Below are positions 1 to 11,157 of a stretch of 64,000 nucleotides of DNA, one piece after another. Both the position numbers and the translations under genes were made by a program. The stretch comes from Otatea glauca (taxonomy: Eukaryota; Streptophyta; Magnoliopsida; Poales; Poaceae), in the NCBI GenBank assembly GCA_036346275.1, contig CM070728.1:20918723-20982722 (forward strand), in the 5' to 3' direction. Below the pieces are notes generated by a model that saw only the letters and a list, made by a program, of their open reading frames with translations, was not told where the DNA came from and made no database searches. Position 1 is the first letter of the stretch; the number at the start of each line of letters is the position of its first letter.

Positions 1-284
1 GGGGTTGTCTTGGCACGATCGAAGTCAGGGGATCCCGACCTGCTGCGGGGGTCAGGAGCTCTGCTTGGTCGGAGCCGATGGGTCTCGTCCCGCTGCGGTG
101 GTCGGGAGCCCCGCTTGGTCGGAGACGCTTCCCTCGATCGGTCGGGAAGGGATGTCTCGCGTGGCTTTGTCGGTGCTTCGGTCGGTAATGGGCTAGGAGC
201 GGCCTGTTGGGCTTGAGCTGTTCTTGAGGCCGCCGGCTCGTCGCTTTGGGCCGTTGGGGTACGGCCTGTTATAAGTATTCGTCA
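1..284 (-). mobile_element. Partial LTR of unclassified family (runs off left edge)
   Basis: Read on the minus strand, this block begins TGACGAATACTTATAACAGG at base 284 and continues into GC-rich sequence. It aligns by eye with the start of the plus-strand LTR at 990 (shared TGACGAATACT, CCAACGGCCC, CGACCGATCG and GCGGGGCTCCCGACC blocks). It is therefore a second, inverted LTR of the same family, cut by the window edge. The short open frames here lie in both strands of GC-rich LTR and are not genes. Confidence 0.6.
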
Positions 285-812
285 ATCACATTAACCATCA
301 TGTCTATAGTTTATCACGAACAGTAAAGCCTGTTATGTGTGTGCTTATTTCTAAGGCATACTAAGCAGATGCGTGTATAAACGAATATACCCATGTTGTT
401 GTCAATGAGTGTCGATCCAAAACCTAGGGTTATCACCTACCATTATTGATTAAGGAAAGCCATCAATGAAGGTTATATTTACCAGTACCCATAATATAGC
501 AATGTGTAATAAACATAGCGCATGCATAAAACATTTGATAAAACTGTTTGTAAAATTGGGTTCAACATGGTCCAAGGGGGTGCTTGCCTTACTGATTATC
601 GTTGAAGTCGAACTCAGGCTTGTCGATATTGAATCTGGAACGTCAGGTTCTACACGTCATTCGATAGTAACATAGCAATTAATAAACTTCAATAAGGGCA
701 AAAAGAATACAGATAGAAAACCAAATAAAGACTTGCTATAGTAAACAAGTGTGTTTTTTTTGTTAGGGTTTTATGATTTTATGTACTCGCATTTTAGTCG
801 ATCTTTAATACA
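285..812. other. Unassigned AT-rich interval
   Basis: AT-rich sequence between the inverted LTR fragment and the CATA microsatellite. The longest frame (466-675) has no family I recognise. I see no repeat structure, terminal inverted repeat or splice-like coding pattern. It may be old flanking DNA into which both LTRs inserted. Confidence 0.4.
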
Positions 813-989
813 CATACATACATACATACATACATACATACATACATACATACATACATACATACATACATACATACATACATACATACATACATACATA
901 CATACATACATACATACATACATACATACATACATACATACATACATACATACATACATACATACATACATACATACATACATACATAC
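813..989. repeat. (CATA)n microsatellite, left part
   Basis: About 44 uninterrupted CATA units. The same repeat resumes at 7635 directly after the LTR ends, so the two arrays were one tract before the LTR inserted. Frames through it give HTYI or MYVC repeats, which are translation artefacts. Confidence 0.97.
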
Positions 990-1569
990 TGACGAATACT
1001 CATACCAAGGGTACACCAACGGCCCAGGTGACGAAAGGTGCCTCAAGCATAGCTCAAGCCTAACAGCCGCTCCAGGCCCTTCTGAGCCAAAGTACTGCGG
1101 GGCCACACAGGCGCCCATTCCCGACCGATCGGGTAGGCATCCTCGACCAGCGGGGCTCCCGACCTCGCGTGGTCGAGATCCCCGACTCGACCAAACCAAG
1201 GCGACCTCCGCAAGGTCCGCGTGTCGGGCTTTCGCCGGTGGCGACCACGTGCCCGGGACGGGTCAATCAAGCGGATCAGCACGGAGTAGGTGGCTCTTTT
1301 CCAAGATGGCATAAATGGCTGCTGAAGTCAAGCTTCGATCCATCAACGATCCACGTACAATACGGCACGCGCTCCCTCGGCGGTACCAGCGTTACGCGAC
1401 CGCCGCGTCAACCATCGTCGATTCACGGTGGCGGTGCGCCGGTTCGGTACGCAGACTAGCCTAATCGCCCGCCCATCGAGGCGACCGATCCAGCGATGGG
1501 CAAACCAGCGACGACCCATCACCGAGGCGATTGCCTCTCCCAACTTCCCATGTAACCCGCCTCCGGTTG

Positions 1570-1577
1570 TATAAAGG
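1570..1577 (+). promoter_or_regulatory. LTR TATA box
   Basis: TATAAAGG in a GC-rich context, about 580 bp into the 858-bp LTR, where the U3/R boundary promoter is expected. The hAT insertion lies about 140 bp downstream and would interrupt the transcribed part of the LTR. Confidence 0.5.
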
Positions 1578-1708
1578 AGGCGAGGAGCCTCCGAGAGGGC
1601 AACCGGAGAGATCTCCTCTCTCGCTAGGCTTTTGCGAACACTCGTGCTCAAACTCTTTCCCTCACTTTGTAAAGCGTTGTGCGTGATGCGCACCTAAGGC
1701 AATACAAC

Positions 1709-1716
1709 GTCACCAC
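1709..1716. repeat. 8-bp target site duplication of hAT element (left copy)
   Basis: GTCACCAC here and again at 7496-7503, directly outside the CCCTG terminus of the hAT element. Eight-base duplications are diagnostic of the hAT superfamily. The same octamer follows the hAT end in the second copy at 24232-24239. Confidence 0.85.
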
Positions 1717-2500
1717 GTGGTTTGGTTTGGTTTGGATAAAATACCGTTCATGCCCGGAAAATGAAATTTCGGAGAAATTTGTTAATTTCGGACAAATCTC
1801 GTCTGGAAATTCAAATTCAAAATTTGAATCCGGTTTTTTTTCTACCGGGAAATGCCGAATTTCGGCAAGATTGGGCGAGATCTCGCCGAGATTGGGTGAA
1901 ATTTCGGCCAGATTGACAAGCCCGAAAATTGGTCCAAAAGATGGAGAAAAATTTCGAATTTTTTTGTGGAGAGTTCTGACATATTATTAATGTTTTCATA
2001 AAAATTTCAGATTTTTTTGAATCATGTAAATTTTTTAAAAATTGAAACATTGGTACTGTCGTAATGAAACGCTCACTGGCAATTTTGGACTGAATGAAAA
2101 ATGGGACAAAGCATGTTATAAATATTTAAAATTTTAATAGCATGATTCTGACATGTGAATAATATTGCCATAAAATTTTCAGTTATTCTTTGAAGCTCGA
2201 GGAATTTTTAAAATTGGGAATTCGGGTATGCGTCGTGAAGTATGAAATTTAATGACATTTTGGTGAAATTCGAAGATTAAGAGTCACAATTGGAAACAAT
2301 TAATGTATATTGGCATGACAATTATTAAGAATGTAATAAAATCGATACACACAACAAGTCCTCACATATTTGCATATGACAACTAAATGAATGTATGTTT
2401 GCATCACATACCTCGAGTAGTAAAGCGTCCACGGTGCAAACTCCACCTCGCGTTATCGACAATGATCTCGTGGTACCTCCTCTCGTGTTGTTGCTTGTAT
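1717..2500. other. hAT subterminal and 3' non-coding region
   Basis: Non-coding AT-rich DNA between the left terminus and the transposase 3' end. Bases 1760-1910 hold repeated ATTTCGG, GAGATTTCG-like and CTCGCC motifs in both orientations. The rest shows no gene or structured repeat. Confidence 0.5.
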
Positions 2501-2510
2501 TCCTCCTGTG

Positions 2511-5500
2511 TCATGTCTCGTGGTAGCAGCGGACTTCAATGTTGGTAATGAGACTCCCAGGTATCAGGTTTCTCGGACTGGTGAAGGTACATGACATTGG
2601 CAGATGAGTGCCGTGCGTATGGATCGACATATGGATCATTGTAGTCAAATGGCAAAGAGATGCTCGATCCATCATAACTCTGTCTGTAACCGTACCCACC
2701 CTGATCCCATCCGTACCCACCCTGATCCCATCCGTATGGCATTTGACTATACCCGGTATGCTCAACTGGAATGCCCAAGCGGTAGGAGGACTCATTGCTA
2801 CACCATGATTGAGCACCATCACGTGGTTGTCTTTGCTGGCGTCCACCCCACCATGCGGCGTGCCCTTCCGCTCTGCTGGTCTGCGTAGGAGTCACCTCTC
2901 GGCGATACCCTCCGATGCGATCCTCCCGCGGTGATTGTGATTGTGGGGGGGCGGAGGGAGTACCGGTCGGCTTCCGTCCGTCATCGCCAGAGAGTCAGTC
3001 GCGATCGTTGAGCTACTCGAGGCCTTTGCACATTATCGAAGGTGTTCTTTGTGTCGTCCTCATCTGCCGACAATAGGCTCATCATCAATTCGGCCTTTTC
3101 CTTTTCCTTACCACTCTGGCTGCCCGATAACTTTTGTAATCCGCCTAAAGCTCTGCTAGAGTGTCGTCATCCTCGGCATCGGTAGCACACTTTCTCTTCC
3201 ACTGTGTGCGTGTCTCCGATGTTCCACTCGCCTAACTGGGAGGCTCTTCCCTCCTATGGCCAATTAGAAGTAAGGTTAACATTGTTCTCGTGTTTGGACA
3301 TACATGGTTAAAAGTGGAATGGAAAACAATTGCATTGTTTACTGTTGCCTTATACATCTCTTCCATTGGGATGGAGTCAACCACGAATCTCATTTGTGAG
3401 GGTGGGTCGTGCGCGACTATCCTCGTCGTCGAGTAGAGGCTCCCGAGAGACACGGATGAGTCGAACCACTCGCAATTGGGTCATGGCGGGATGCATCGCA
3501 TCCTCGATCGAGCGATCCACGTGGTCTTCGTCTTGGAGTGCCGTGAGTGGATTCATAGTCTCGGCGAAGTCGCAGGTTGTAGTGCACGAACACGAGTGTT
3601 GGAGCTTCGCATAACTTAAAGCGGTTTCGTAGCTGCGTGTGCACCAAAGCAAATGTGCTCCAATTGCGTTCACACCCACTCGATGATGCGCACTGGGACA
3701 CCAACCTCAAGGCGAACTTTTGCGATCTTTGGCGTCTCATTCCGAAGGCTATCCACCATTGAGTGTGAACAACACGAAGAAAGAAAAGTCGATGAGTGCT
3801 ACACAACAACATACCAACCAACCTCAATTTATGTACTTACCGCGTCATTTGGTTATCGGCGGCGCTGGTCTGTGCAATTTGGGTGGCAAAGCGTCCCCAT
3901 CTAAGGCGGTATGTATGCGCTTCTCGTAGAGCCTTCACCGCATGATAGCGTCGTCATCGACCATAATGCTTAGTGCGATCGAGCGCTCCCATGTATCTTT
4001 GGAGTCTTGCATATGTTGTATGAGAGCTGGAACTTGGTCCGGGGCGGAGGTGCAATTGATGAAAAGATTGCATAGTTAGTACAATAGACGCGAACATTGC
4101 ATACTTAGCATAATAGAACCGAACATGTTAATTTCACTTACTAGCTTGCACAAATGTGGTTTCCCTTATTTCGGCAAATCTCTTTTCCATGACTTGTAGG
4201 AATATCCTATACTGTTCTCCATGCTCCGTAAGTTATTGTTGTACTCATTCCGTGCAATGCGTCTCGCATAATTACACGTGATTGTTGGTAACTTGTCTTG
4301 ATCCGCGAACCTCAACAACTTGTACAAGGGTTCTACGGCCACCACGGTCCACTCCACCCATGTCCAAATCCACCACGAGGTGGTCATATGCGTGCTTGCC
4401 CTCGCCATTTGAGCCCACCTACTAACTATCCGATCGGGATGTGTCATCCTTCTTTGAAACTTTTCCTTTTTTGAAGAAGCTATCAAGGAAAACAAAGGTC
4501 GTCCCAAATCTAGTGGCATTTGGCCTCACCAACTCTCCACCAATATGTTGCCTCATCTGCGCATGTAGATTCTTGTGGTTGTATAAAAATTTGCAGATTC
4601 TCTTGGCTTGTGCCACAATATCTTTGATACATTCATCCTCACACACGTCTTTTAGCATAAGATTTACGGTGTGTGCCAAGCAAGGCTACCATACTATACG
4701 AGGGTACTACACTCGTAACATCTGGCATGCTTTCTTGAAGTTGGCACCATTGTCAGTAACCACCTGCACAACATGCTCCGCCCCAATCTCCTCGGCCACC
4801 ACCTTTGTTATCTCGGCTAGTAGGTATTTGTGGTTCTGGACCTTAGCTGCGAATGAGCAAGCAAGAAGTTAGTACGTGTGGCAATGACGATCATACGGAA
4901 TAGGAAAAATAAATGAATTTTGTACCTGTGGCATTTACGGTCTTATGGAAGAACATCATCCCATTGCAGTATACCATGAAGTTGATGATACTCTGCTGTG
5001 TAGGTCTCGTCCAGGCGTCGCACATCACTGTAACACCAAAGGTGGCCCAGTAGTCCCTGAACCTCCGAAGGTACTTCACAATCTCCTGCTCATTCGCGTC
5101 CAAGTACTTACCGTCTATCTCATATCCTCGTGGTGCACGAACCCCTGGGCCTAGCTCCTGCGTCAGCTTAATTGCAGCTATGACCGCATGCACAACAGAT
5201 TAGTACAATCATCACACGACATGTAGCTTACAAACATACAATTGTTTCATACCTGTGAAATACGGGCAGTCCACCTTCCTTCCGGGAATTGCATTAGCAT
5301 GTAACCACTTTGACCAAACCCTCCTAGCTTCTCCTTCCCTATTTGGAATGCGGTGTCAATCTGAGGTTCTTTGCGGGCACTAGTCCGTGCAAGGTCGACA
5401 TCCATGGAGGCATGGCTTTCCCGTGTCGACTTGAACCGACCGAACATTTTGCTGATAGTCGACTGAATTGAAGACTTCCGTGCACCACTCCCGGAACCCG

Positions 5501-5880
5501 AACCTTGCGTCAAACCTTGGCCCCTGAGGTAGGCCTCTTCTTTAGAGGCCTTTATGGCCATCTTAAGCTGCTCATCCTCCGTGGCCATGGTGGCCCATTC
5601 GGTGCAAGCCTCCTCGACGCAGCGAATCGCACCTTCTCCTTCTTCTGTCCACGGCCACCACGAGTCTGCGATCATGGCTGCCTAATCACTTTAGGCACGT
5701 TGGGGTGACCTTCACATCACCGTAGCGGCCCGATAAATGTTCCTTAAGGCGGGTCGCCCTCCACCCTTCATAACATGCGCGATGGTTGCACCTCGACCTG
5801 AACCGTCGCTCGCGTGGTCCCATCTGGTACCACGAGGCTCCGCCATCACAGCGACCTCTGACTGCATCATTACGAAAAAA
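2511..5880 (-). pseudogene. hAT transposase (BED finger, DUF659, hAT dimerisation), split by introns and frameshifts
   Basis: Read 5880 to 2511. (a) About 5870-5690: BED-like finger ending RLKEHLSGRYGDVKVTPTC. (b) 5675-5247: acidic and Ser/Gly-rich linker. (c) 5193-4930: start of DUF659 with YEIDGKYLDANE, CDAWTRPTQQSIINFMVY and FHKTVNATG, then a GT donor. (d) About 4850-4690: VQVVTDNGANFKKAC. (e) 4690-4170: AHTVNLMLKDV, ICKFLYNH and ELVRPNATRF. (f) About 3730-3550: hAT dimerisation region with ASSSGCERNWSTFALVH. (g) 2895-2536: Gly/Tyr-rich tail with two DQGGYGW units. The domain order is normal for plant BED-DUF659-hAT transposases. Several frame changes fall inside exons, for example after KEKLGG near 5330, where copy 2 keeps the frame, so this gene is probably non-functional as read. 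It would act in the nucleus, cutting and joining hAT ends. Confidence 0.8.
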
Positions 5881-7495
5881 TGCATGATATATAAGCTTGT
5901 ATGACCATGTGCTTGTTTGCATGCAGTCAACAATCTTAACTCACTGATGTTTGCTAAAATGCATGATATATGCCTTTCGTTGTGAGGCTTACTAGCTGTA
6001 CCATACTACCATACAAGTGACCAAGTGAGTAAGTGACATGGTATTTTGAGTTTTGAAGACATACTGACAATCTGACATATGAATCCCACATGAGTACATG
6101 CATTGTTAGTTCTTACTAGACTATATCCCACATGAATACATGTCTAAATAAGCAAAAAAATACATTTGCACTTAAAATCCAACAAATCAATTTGTTCATA
6201 CCGATTTTTTGGAAGCCGAGATTTCGCCTTTCAAGCCCGAGATTTCGCCTTTTAGGCAGAAATCTACTGCAGAGGCCGAGATTTACCTCCGGAGGCTAGG
6301 GGCTGGCGGACTTGGCGGAGATTGGCCGGACGGAGAGGAGCAAGGTGGAGAAGGGTTCTGCAGGGAAAGTGAAATTCGAGAGAGCCTCTCGGTGGAATGA
6401 GCTGTGAATGAACTTCAATGATTGTGATGTATTAAAACCGGTGAGTTGTCAATGTATAAAATGAGTTATTTCTCATCTCTAGAACACATAAGCACACATA
6501 TCTCAGTGGTAAGGCTTAACTCCATGAAACAAGAGGTCACGAGTTCGAATCTTCAGAACGACATTTCTTTGCTACTTTTTTTTCCACAGTTCGGAGCATG
6601 TAGAAATTCCCAAATTGTTTTTACATAGTTCAAATGCATCAATGATGCTGTCATAAAATTTTGAGAAGATGATCAAACATAAAATAATCACAGAAAACAT
6701 GAAAGTGTTACTTCATAATAGTTTTTTCCAATAGTTTCAACAATGTAAAATTACAAAAAATTGGTACATATTTGGAAAGCATCAATGATCTTGTGATAAA
6801 GTTTTGAGGTCATGATCAATCACAAAAATTACCAAAAAATGTGAATGTAGTACATCTTTGTTTTGAAATGTACACCACGTCCTTGTACCACATAAAATTT
6901 TTATTGACTCATCAAAACTGGTTGAAATTTTTTAAACTTTTACAACAGAGTTATGAGAAAATTTTAAGCTCCATAAAAATTTTAGGTAATTATCAGACAT
7001 GAATAAATTTATAAAATTCTAGCACTATCACGCCTCATTTATCCTATTTCTGATTTTTATTTTTAAAACATAACAAATGATGTTAAAATATTTTCATAAA
7101 TTTTATGTATTATCCTACATATATTATTATACTCCCATAAATTTTTCATAGCATGAAAATGCATTCTAAAATTTTTAAAATTCAAACAGTGTTTCTGCCG
7201 AAATGCCAAAAAGTCTAAAAAATCAACTTTTTCGAAATATTATCATTGAAGATCACTTCCTGAGAACTTATTGATATAATTCCGGTCAGATCCAGCCAAA
7301 AAAATCAAATTCCGGTTTAAAATTCCGAAATCTCGGTGGTTTTTGCCGAAATCTCGCCGAAAAAATTAAAATTCCGAAATTTACTGTAGCAATTTCAATT
7401 TTTTTTTCAGAATTTTCCATCCGGCCGGTCTTTTCAAACTCGCTGGGGTCCGAAATCCGAGATTTCGCCGAAATTCGCCGGTTTTTTTAACCCTG
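5881..7495. other. hAT 5' non-coding and right subterminal region
   Basis: AT-rich non-coding DNA upstream of the transposase. It contains a tRNA-like SINE head at 6497-6560, long A/T stretches, and CCGAAATCTCG-type motifs close to the terminus (7310-7490). It is nearly identical to 22620-24231. The transposase promoter should lie here; I see no clear TATA box. Confidence 0.5.
6497..6560 (+). repeat. tRNA-derived SINE-like head
   Basis: CTCAGTGGTAAGGC resembles a polymerase III A box, and GAGGTCACGAGTTCGAATC, 29 bp downstream, resembles a B box with a T-arm. A T-rich run follows near 6570. The spacing is tRNA-like, but the acceptor and anticodon stems do not pair convincingly, so this is a tRNA-derived SINE or relic rather than a tRNA gene. 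The same block is in hAT copy 2, so it predates the duplication. Confidence 0.4.
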
Positions 7496-7503
7496 GTCAC
7501 CAC
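7496..7503. repeat. 8-bp target site duplication of hAT element (right copy)
   Basis: GTCACCAC, matching 1709-1716. After this octamer the interrupted LTR resumes with ACGAACTGGAG. Confidence 0.85.
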
Positions 7504-7634
7504 ACGAACTGGAGTAGGGACATTCGGCCCGAACCAGTATACACCTTGGGTTCTCGAGTCTAACCATTCAGGGAGTGGGAACGCGCGGCCCCTTAGACTT
7601 ACAAATTTACTTGCCGTTGCTCGAAACGCCGACA

Positions 7635-7784
7635 CATACATACATACATACATACATACATACATACATACATACATACATACATACATACATACATACA
7701 TACATACATACATACATACATACATACATACATACATACATACATACATACATACATACATACACACACACACATACACACACA
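7635..7784. repeat. (CATA)n then (CA)n microsatellite, right part
   Basis: CATA units from the LTR end to about 7763, grading into CA-rich repeats. This continues the tract at 813-989 across the inserted LTR. Confidence 0.95.
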
Positions 7785-8314
7785 ACTGACCCAGAGGACG
7801 CTATATGTCCATCGGATGAAAACCGATCATGATAGTCACTCGTCATCACTATCTAAGGACTTTATATCTCCATCAAAACCGACCCAGATAACAAAAAAAA
7901 GAACCGACCTAGATGACTATTTTTTTAATAGTGATAAGGAAGCACTATATGTACCATATGACTAAGTTACCAATGTACTAAACAGCTAAAGATTCTACCT
8001 GTGCATGATGTTGTTTCTTTAGCTAGCGTAAATCTACCGGGTAATAATCATGTTTAACCTAGTCAAGTATAATAGAGGTGTTACAATACCTCAAACAGCT
8101 AAGGACGTGAACAATATTGCAGAGAGAGAAGACAGGGGACGGGCATTTTGACTCGGAATTACATCGGCTTCAATCGTCCGACCATTTCATGGCAATCCTA
8201 TACAGACTATCGTATAAAAAGTTTGGAGGTTTCCGGGCTCCTCAGCGCCTCCACGTCGTCTCCGGGACGGCGTGGTCTTCCGTCCGGGCGCCGCGTCACG
8301 CGCGTGAGCAAGAA
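7785..8314. other. Unassigned interval
   Basis: Begins with several ACCGACC(T/C)AGATGAC-like and ATAGTGAT/ATCACTAT-like segments (7788-7945), which could be a decayed MITE or CACTA terminus. It then turns into GC-rich sequence (8200-8314). No frame has a recognisable product. The left copy of the Copia solo-LTR target duplication is at 8315-8319. Confidence 0.35.
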
Positions 8315-8319
8315 GCCGG

Positions 8320-9681
8320 TGAAGGGAAACGCGGTATGCTACGCTAGCACAAAAAAAAACTACCGCGCAACCAGAAAGCTACTCGCAAGAAGGGGATCAT
8401 AGATAAGATTACCACTAGACGCGCAGTTGCGGAATCCTTCGCGCGTCGATGTAGTGGTTCGTTCTCGTCGCAGTCGTTGCGTCGATGTAGTGGATCGTCC
8501 TCGCCTCGCCGTGGATCGTCCTCCCACGCCGCAGTCGCAGCAGCGTCACCGCAGATAGTCCACACGTCCGAGATGGAGCAGCGTGCGTGTGTGCAAGCAC
8601 CTAGTCGCTCGGCGAGGCGCGAGAGAGGAGGAGGCTAGGGTTTCAAGTGAATCAAACCTAAACCGTGGAAAGCACACTCTGCGCCTCCTCCTCCTCCTTA
8701 TATAGCCACGAGATGAAAACCCTAAACCGGGGCCCACCAACATGCTAAGCCCATGAGGTTCATTAATTACGGATCAATCCAAATTAATGCGTCCCACCAT
8801 TAAGTGTGTGACCTGCAGGTTCACATACGTTTGGACATGGATTCGGAAAACTCCTTTTCAATCCAATAGTTGGTAGCGGCTTCTTGCAAAGTATGCCAAC
8901 TCCCAAACATCTTGTGATCAAATCGACAGAACCTATCAAAAGAACTCATGTAATAATCCCTTTGCCAAGTATATGAAGATTGATCTCAAGGCGAGAAGCA
9001 TGTCATCCTTTGATGATTCAATCCATCTCTCGTATCCGTGATATATTAGTAAGTTGTGATTGACTCCTCAATCACGGCATGGCCATGCACTTTCTTAATC
9101 ATATCACACGAGTGGCCTTGTCATATATCTCCGTTTCATTGGAGTAGCAAATTCCATCTTATTTGCTCACTTCCCTCTGCACGTTTCATAGTAAACATGA
9201 AAGCTACCTTTATAACTATCAGGTTAGGAAATAGTGTTTGATAGCCCCAAGGAAAACTATTACACATGTAGGGAATATGACAATCTCGGATCTAAGGATC
9301 ATACATCTTCTAGGTATGAGATACATCGATGACACATAAGAATGAAACATTCTCGCGAGTTGTCCCATAGTGGGTCTATCTAACCCATGTTCTTCAACAT
9401 GGTCCACAATGTAGAGATGATATCTCCATATCCCATGATCTATGAAGCATGATCATCGATCACTACATGTGCTGATCTATTCATCGTAGTCCTATACGAT
9501 GATATCCGATCAGAGATATTTATCGAATTACATCATTAAGTAAAGAGCTTCATAATCAAGTCACATACTTGTTGATCAATACAATGATATACATTCATTG
9601 GACCAATAATCATATTATTATTCATAAACATAGTCATGTTACAATCATCTAAATGATTGCCTCAAGGGCATAACACTAACA
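8320..9681 (-). mobile_element. Solo LTR of an Angela/BARE-like Ty1/copia element
   Basis: On the minus strand this 1,362-bp LTR starts TGTTAGTGTTATGCCCTTGA at 9681 and ends CCCTTCA at 8320. Both sides carry the 5-bp duplication GCCGG (8315-8319 and 9682-9686). The ATGCCCT-GAGGCAAT opening and a downstream AACCTGCAGGTCACACACTTAA block are typical of grass Angela/BARE-like Copia LTRs. A minus-strand TATATAA lies at 8698-8704. No second LTR or internal coding is present, so unequal LTR recombination left a solo LTR. Several short frames in its R/U5 part are not genes. Confidence 0.82.
8698..8704 (-). promoter_or_regulatory. Copia LTR TATA box
   Basis: Minus-strand CTATATAAGG followed by GGAGGAGGAGG, about 980 bp into the LTR. 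The position and motif fit the U3 promoter of a Copia LTR. Confidence 0.55.
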
Positions 9682-9686
9682 GCCGG

Positions 9687-10636
9687 CCCACCATTCGTAC
9701 GGCGTGCCAACCGTTGAGCCACGTCGCCCACTTGATTAATCGAGTTGCCAGGCTTAAGTAGTTAATCGCGGTGTTTAGACTTAAGCGGTAGCGGCGGTAG
9801 CAATGATGGCGTGCAGCGTTGCGGCGAGAGGTCGCGTTCGATCCCTGGCGCTTTCGCCAATTTTCGGTCGACACGTGGCGCTAACGCGTTGGTGAGCGCG
9901 CGCTGCGCGCGTGTCTTTTTGCGAAATTACATAAAAGTACTTTTTCTAGAAAGCCCCGGATTTTGCGAGGAGGCCCTTCAAACTTCTGGATTTTGGGGGT
10001 AGTCCCTGAACTTTTAAGAAATTACGTATTAGTCTATTTTTATCTGTTTTATGTCTTTTTTTTACGGAAAGCCCGAATTTCGCGAAAAGACCCCTTTTTA
10101 CGTTAGTCTATTTTTATCTATTTTATGTACTTTTTTTGGCGGAAAGACCCCAGAGATTTCGGTTCTTATGGGATAAGCGACCCAGGTTTTGTAAAATTAC
10201 GGTTTTGTCTATTTTTTTTTACATATTAGTTTTTTTTCCCAACCATGCAAAGACATGTTAATCTTTTGTTTGCAGGAGGCGAAGATTATATGATTCGCTC
10301 TGGAGATTTTTAAAAAATACATTTGCATCGCTTTCTTCGCGGGAAAAAAAACCCGGATTTTGTATTACGGTACATCACGTTGCGGTGGCGTACCGCTGCG
10401 TCCACGTGTCTAGTATAAATAAAGGAGGGATCAGATGGACGCAAGTACTAAATCATAGTAATATCCATATGTACAGTGTAAATGCAAAGACCACGCAGCT
10501 GATCGATGTTTCATGTAAATGCAAAGTACGAATTTAATTTGTTGGAGGTTAGTTAGAGACTAAAAGTAGTTAAGTAACAACAATGTCAAATAGGATAAAC
10601 TAATCGTGTCTATTATCCATAAATGAATGGTCCATT
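9687..10636. other. Unassigned interval with degenerate tandem repeats and a possible TATA box
   Basis: No gene recognised. A tRNA-like B box (GCGTTCGATCCC, about 9834) could mark a SINE relic. Two degenerate copies of a TTAGTCTATTTTTATCT...TTTTATGT...CGGAAAG unit lie at about 10030-10080 and 10100-10150. TATAAATAAAGG at 10414 looks like a plus-strand promoter but has no recognisable gene after it. The CACTA left end begins at 10637. Confidence 0.35.
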
Positions 10637-10655
10637 CACTACTGCGGATCGGGCA

Positions 10656-10890
10656 TACACAAGCGGTTCGAAACCGCTTTCAGATGCGGTTTTAGAACCG
10701 CTTGTAAGCAACCGGGAGTGATACCCCGTCGGGTATCACAAGCGGTTCCCCGAACCGCTTGTGGTTCGACATTTCCACAAGTGGTTTGTGTTACCAACCG
10801 CTTGTGGAGAGGTTCTCTCAAAAGCGGTTGGTGTTACGAACCGCTTGTGAAGAGGCTCTCTCCTGGCGGTTGGAGTTCAAGCGCTTGTGA
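10656..10890. repeat. CACTA left subterminal repeats
   Basis: Many AAGCGGTT and AACCGCTT motifs, often paired as palindromes such as AAGCGGTTCGAAACCGCTT near 10662 and ACAAGCGGTTCCCCGAACCGC near 10739. In En/Spm-type elements such repeats bind a transposon-encoded protein; that role is inferred here. Confidence 0.8.
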
Positions 10891-11008
10891 AGAGTCTGAC
10901 AGCGTAGCGTTTGATTATATTCAATATAGAATATGTTTTCAGAGGGGTTTTTGATATAGATTTTGACAATTAAAATAAATAGAACTTCATGAGTTTTTTT
11001 GACACACT

Positions 11009-11010
<2 letters not shown>

Positions 11011-11043
<33 letters not shown>
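11011..11043. repeat. (AT)n microsatellite
   Basis: About 16 AT units inside the left part of the CACTA element, beyond the subterminal repeats and downstream of the second gene. Confidence 0.9.
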
Positions 11044-11046
<3 letters not shown>

Positions 11047-11157
11047 TCATGAGTATTCATTGAGATAATTCTGAGACTAAAAATAAACAAGTTGATGAAC
11101 ACATGAAATAATAAGCCACTTTTACAAGTTTCAAAGAATAAAAGGGCGAATCTGAGC

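Larger units (their letters stand above)
1717..7495 (-). mobile_element. hAT DNA transposon, copy 1, full length
   Basis: A 5.78-kb element with a 3'-side terminus ...TTTTTTTAACCCTG and an 8-bp GTCACCAC duplication on both sides. It carries a minus-strand DUF659/hAT-dimerisation transposase. Both subterminal regions are rich in short ATTTCGG/CCGAAAT and GAGATTTCG/CGAAATCTC motifs in both orientations, as expected for transposase-binding subterminal repeats (about 1760-1910, 6210-6290 and 7310-7490). The expected left terminus CAGGG is not seen; the element appears to start GTGGTTTGG, so the left inverted repeat is degenerate or miscalled. Confidence 0.8.
990..7634 (+). mobile_element. Solo LTR inserted in a (CATA)n tract, itself split by a hAT element
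   Basis: The LTR starts TGACGAATACT at 990 and ends CGAAACGCCGACA at 7634. It is flanked on both sides by catac (985-989 and 7635-7639), a 5-bp target duplication taken from the microsatellite. Removing the hAT insertion and one copy of its duplication leaves an LTR of 858 bp (990-1716 plus 7504-7634). A TATA box lies at 1570. The right part (7504 onwards) reads as continuous LTR. No internal domain or second LTR is present, so it is a solo LTR. The superfamily is uncertain; GC-rich grass gypsy LTRs look similar. Confidence 0.72.

Noticed and set aside
751..1314. Long open frames with HTYI or MYVC repeats (also 7381-7849 and 24272-24719)
   Set aside because: They are translations of the CATA microsatellite joined to LTR sequence, open on both strands because the repeat has no stops.
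6497..6560. Functional tRNA gene
   Set aside because: Only the A-box and B-box-like parts fit; acceptor and anticodon stems do not pair well.
10411..10636. Host gene promoter from TATAAATAAAGG at 10414
   Set aside because: No coding region with any recognisable feature follows before the CACTA element begins.
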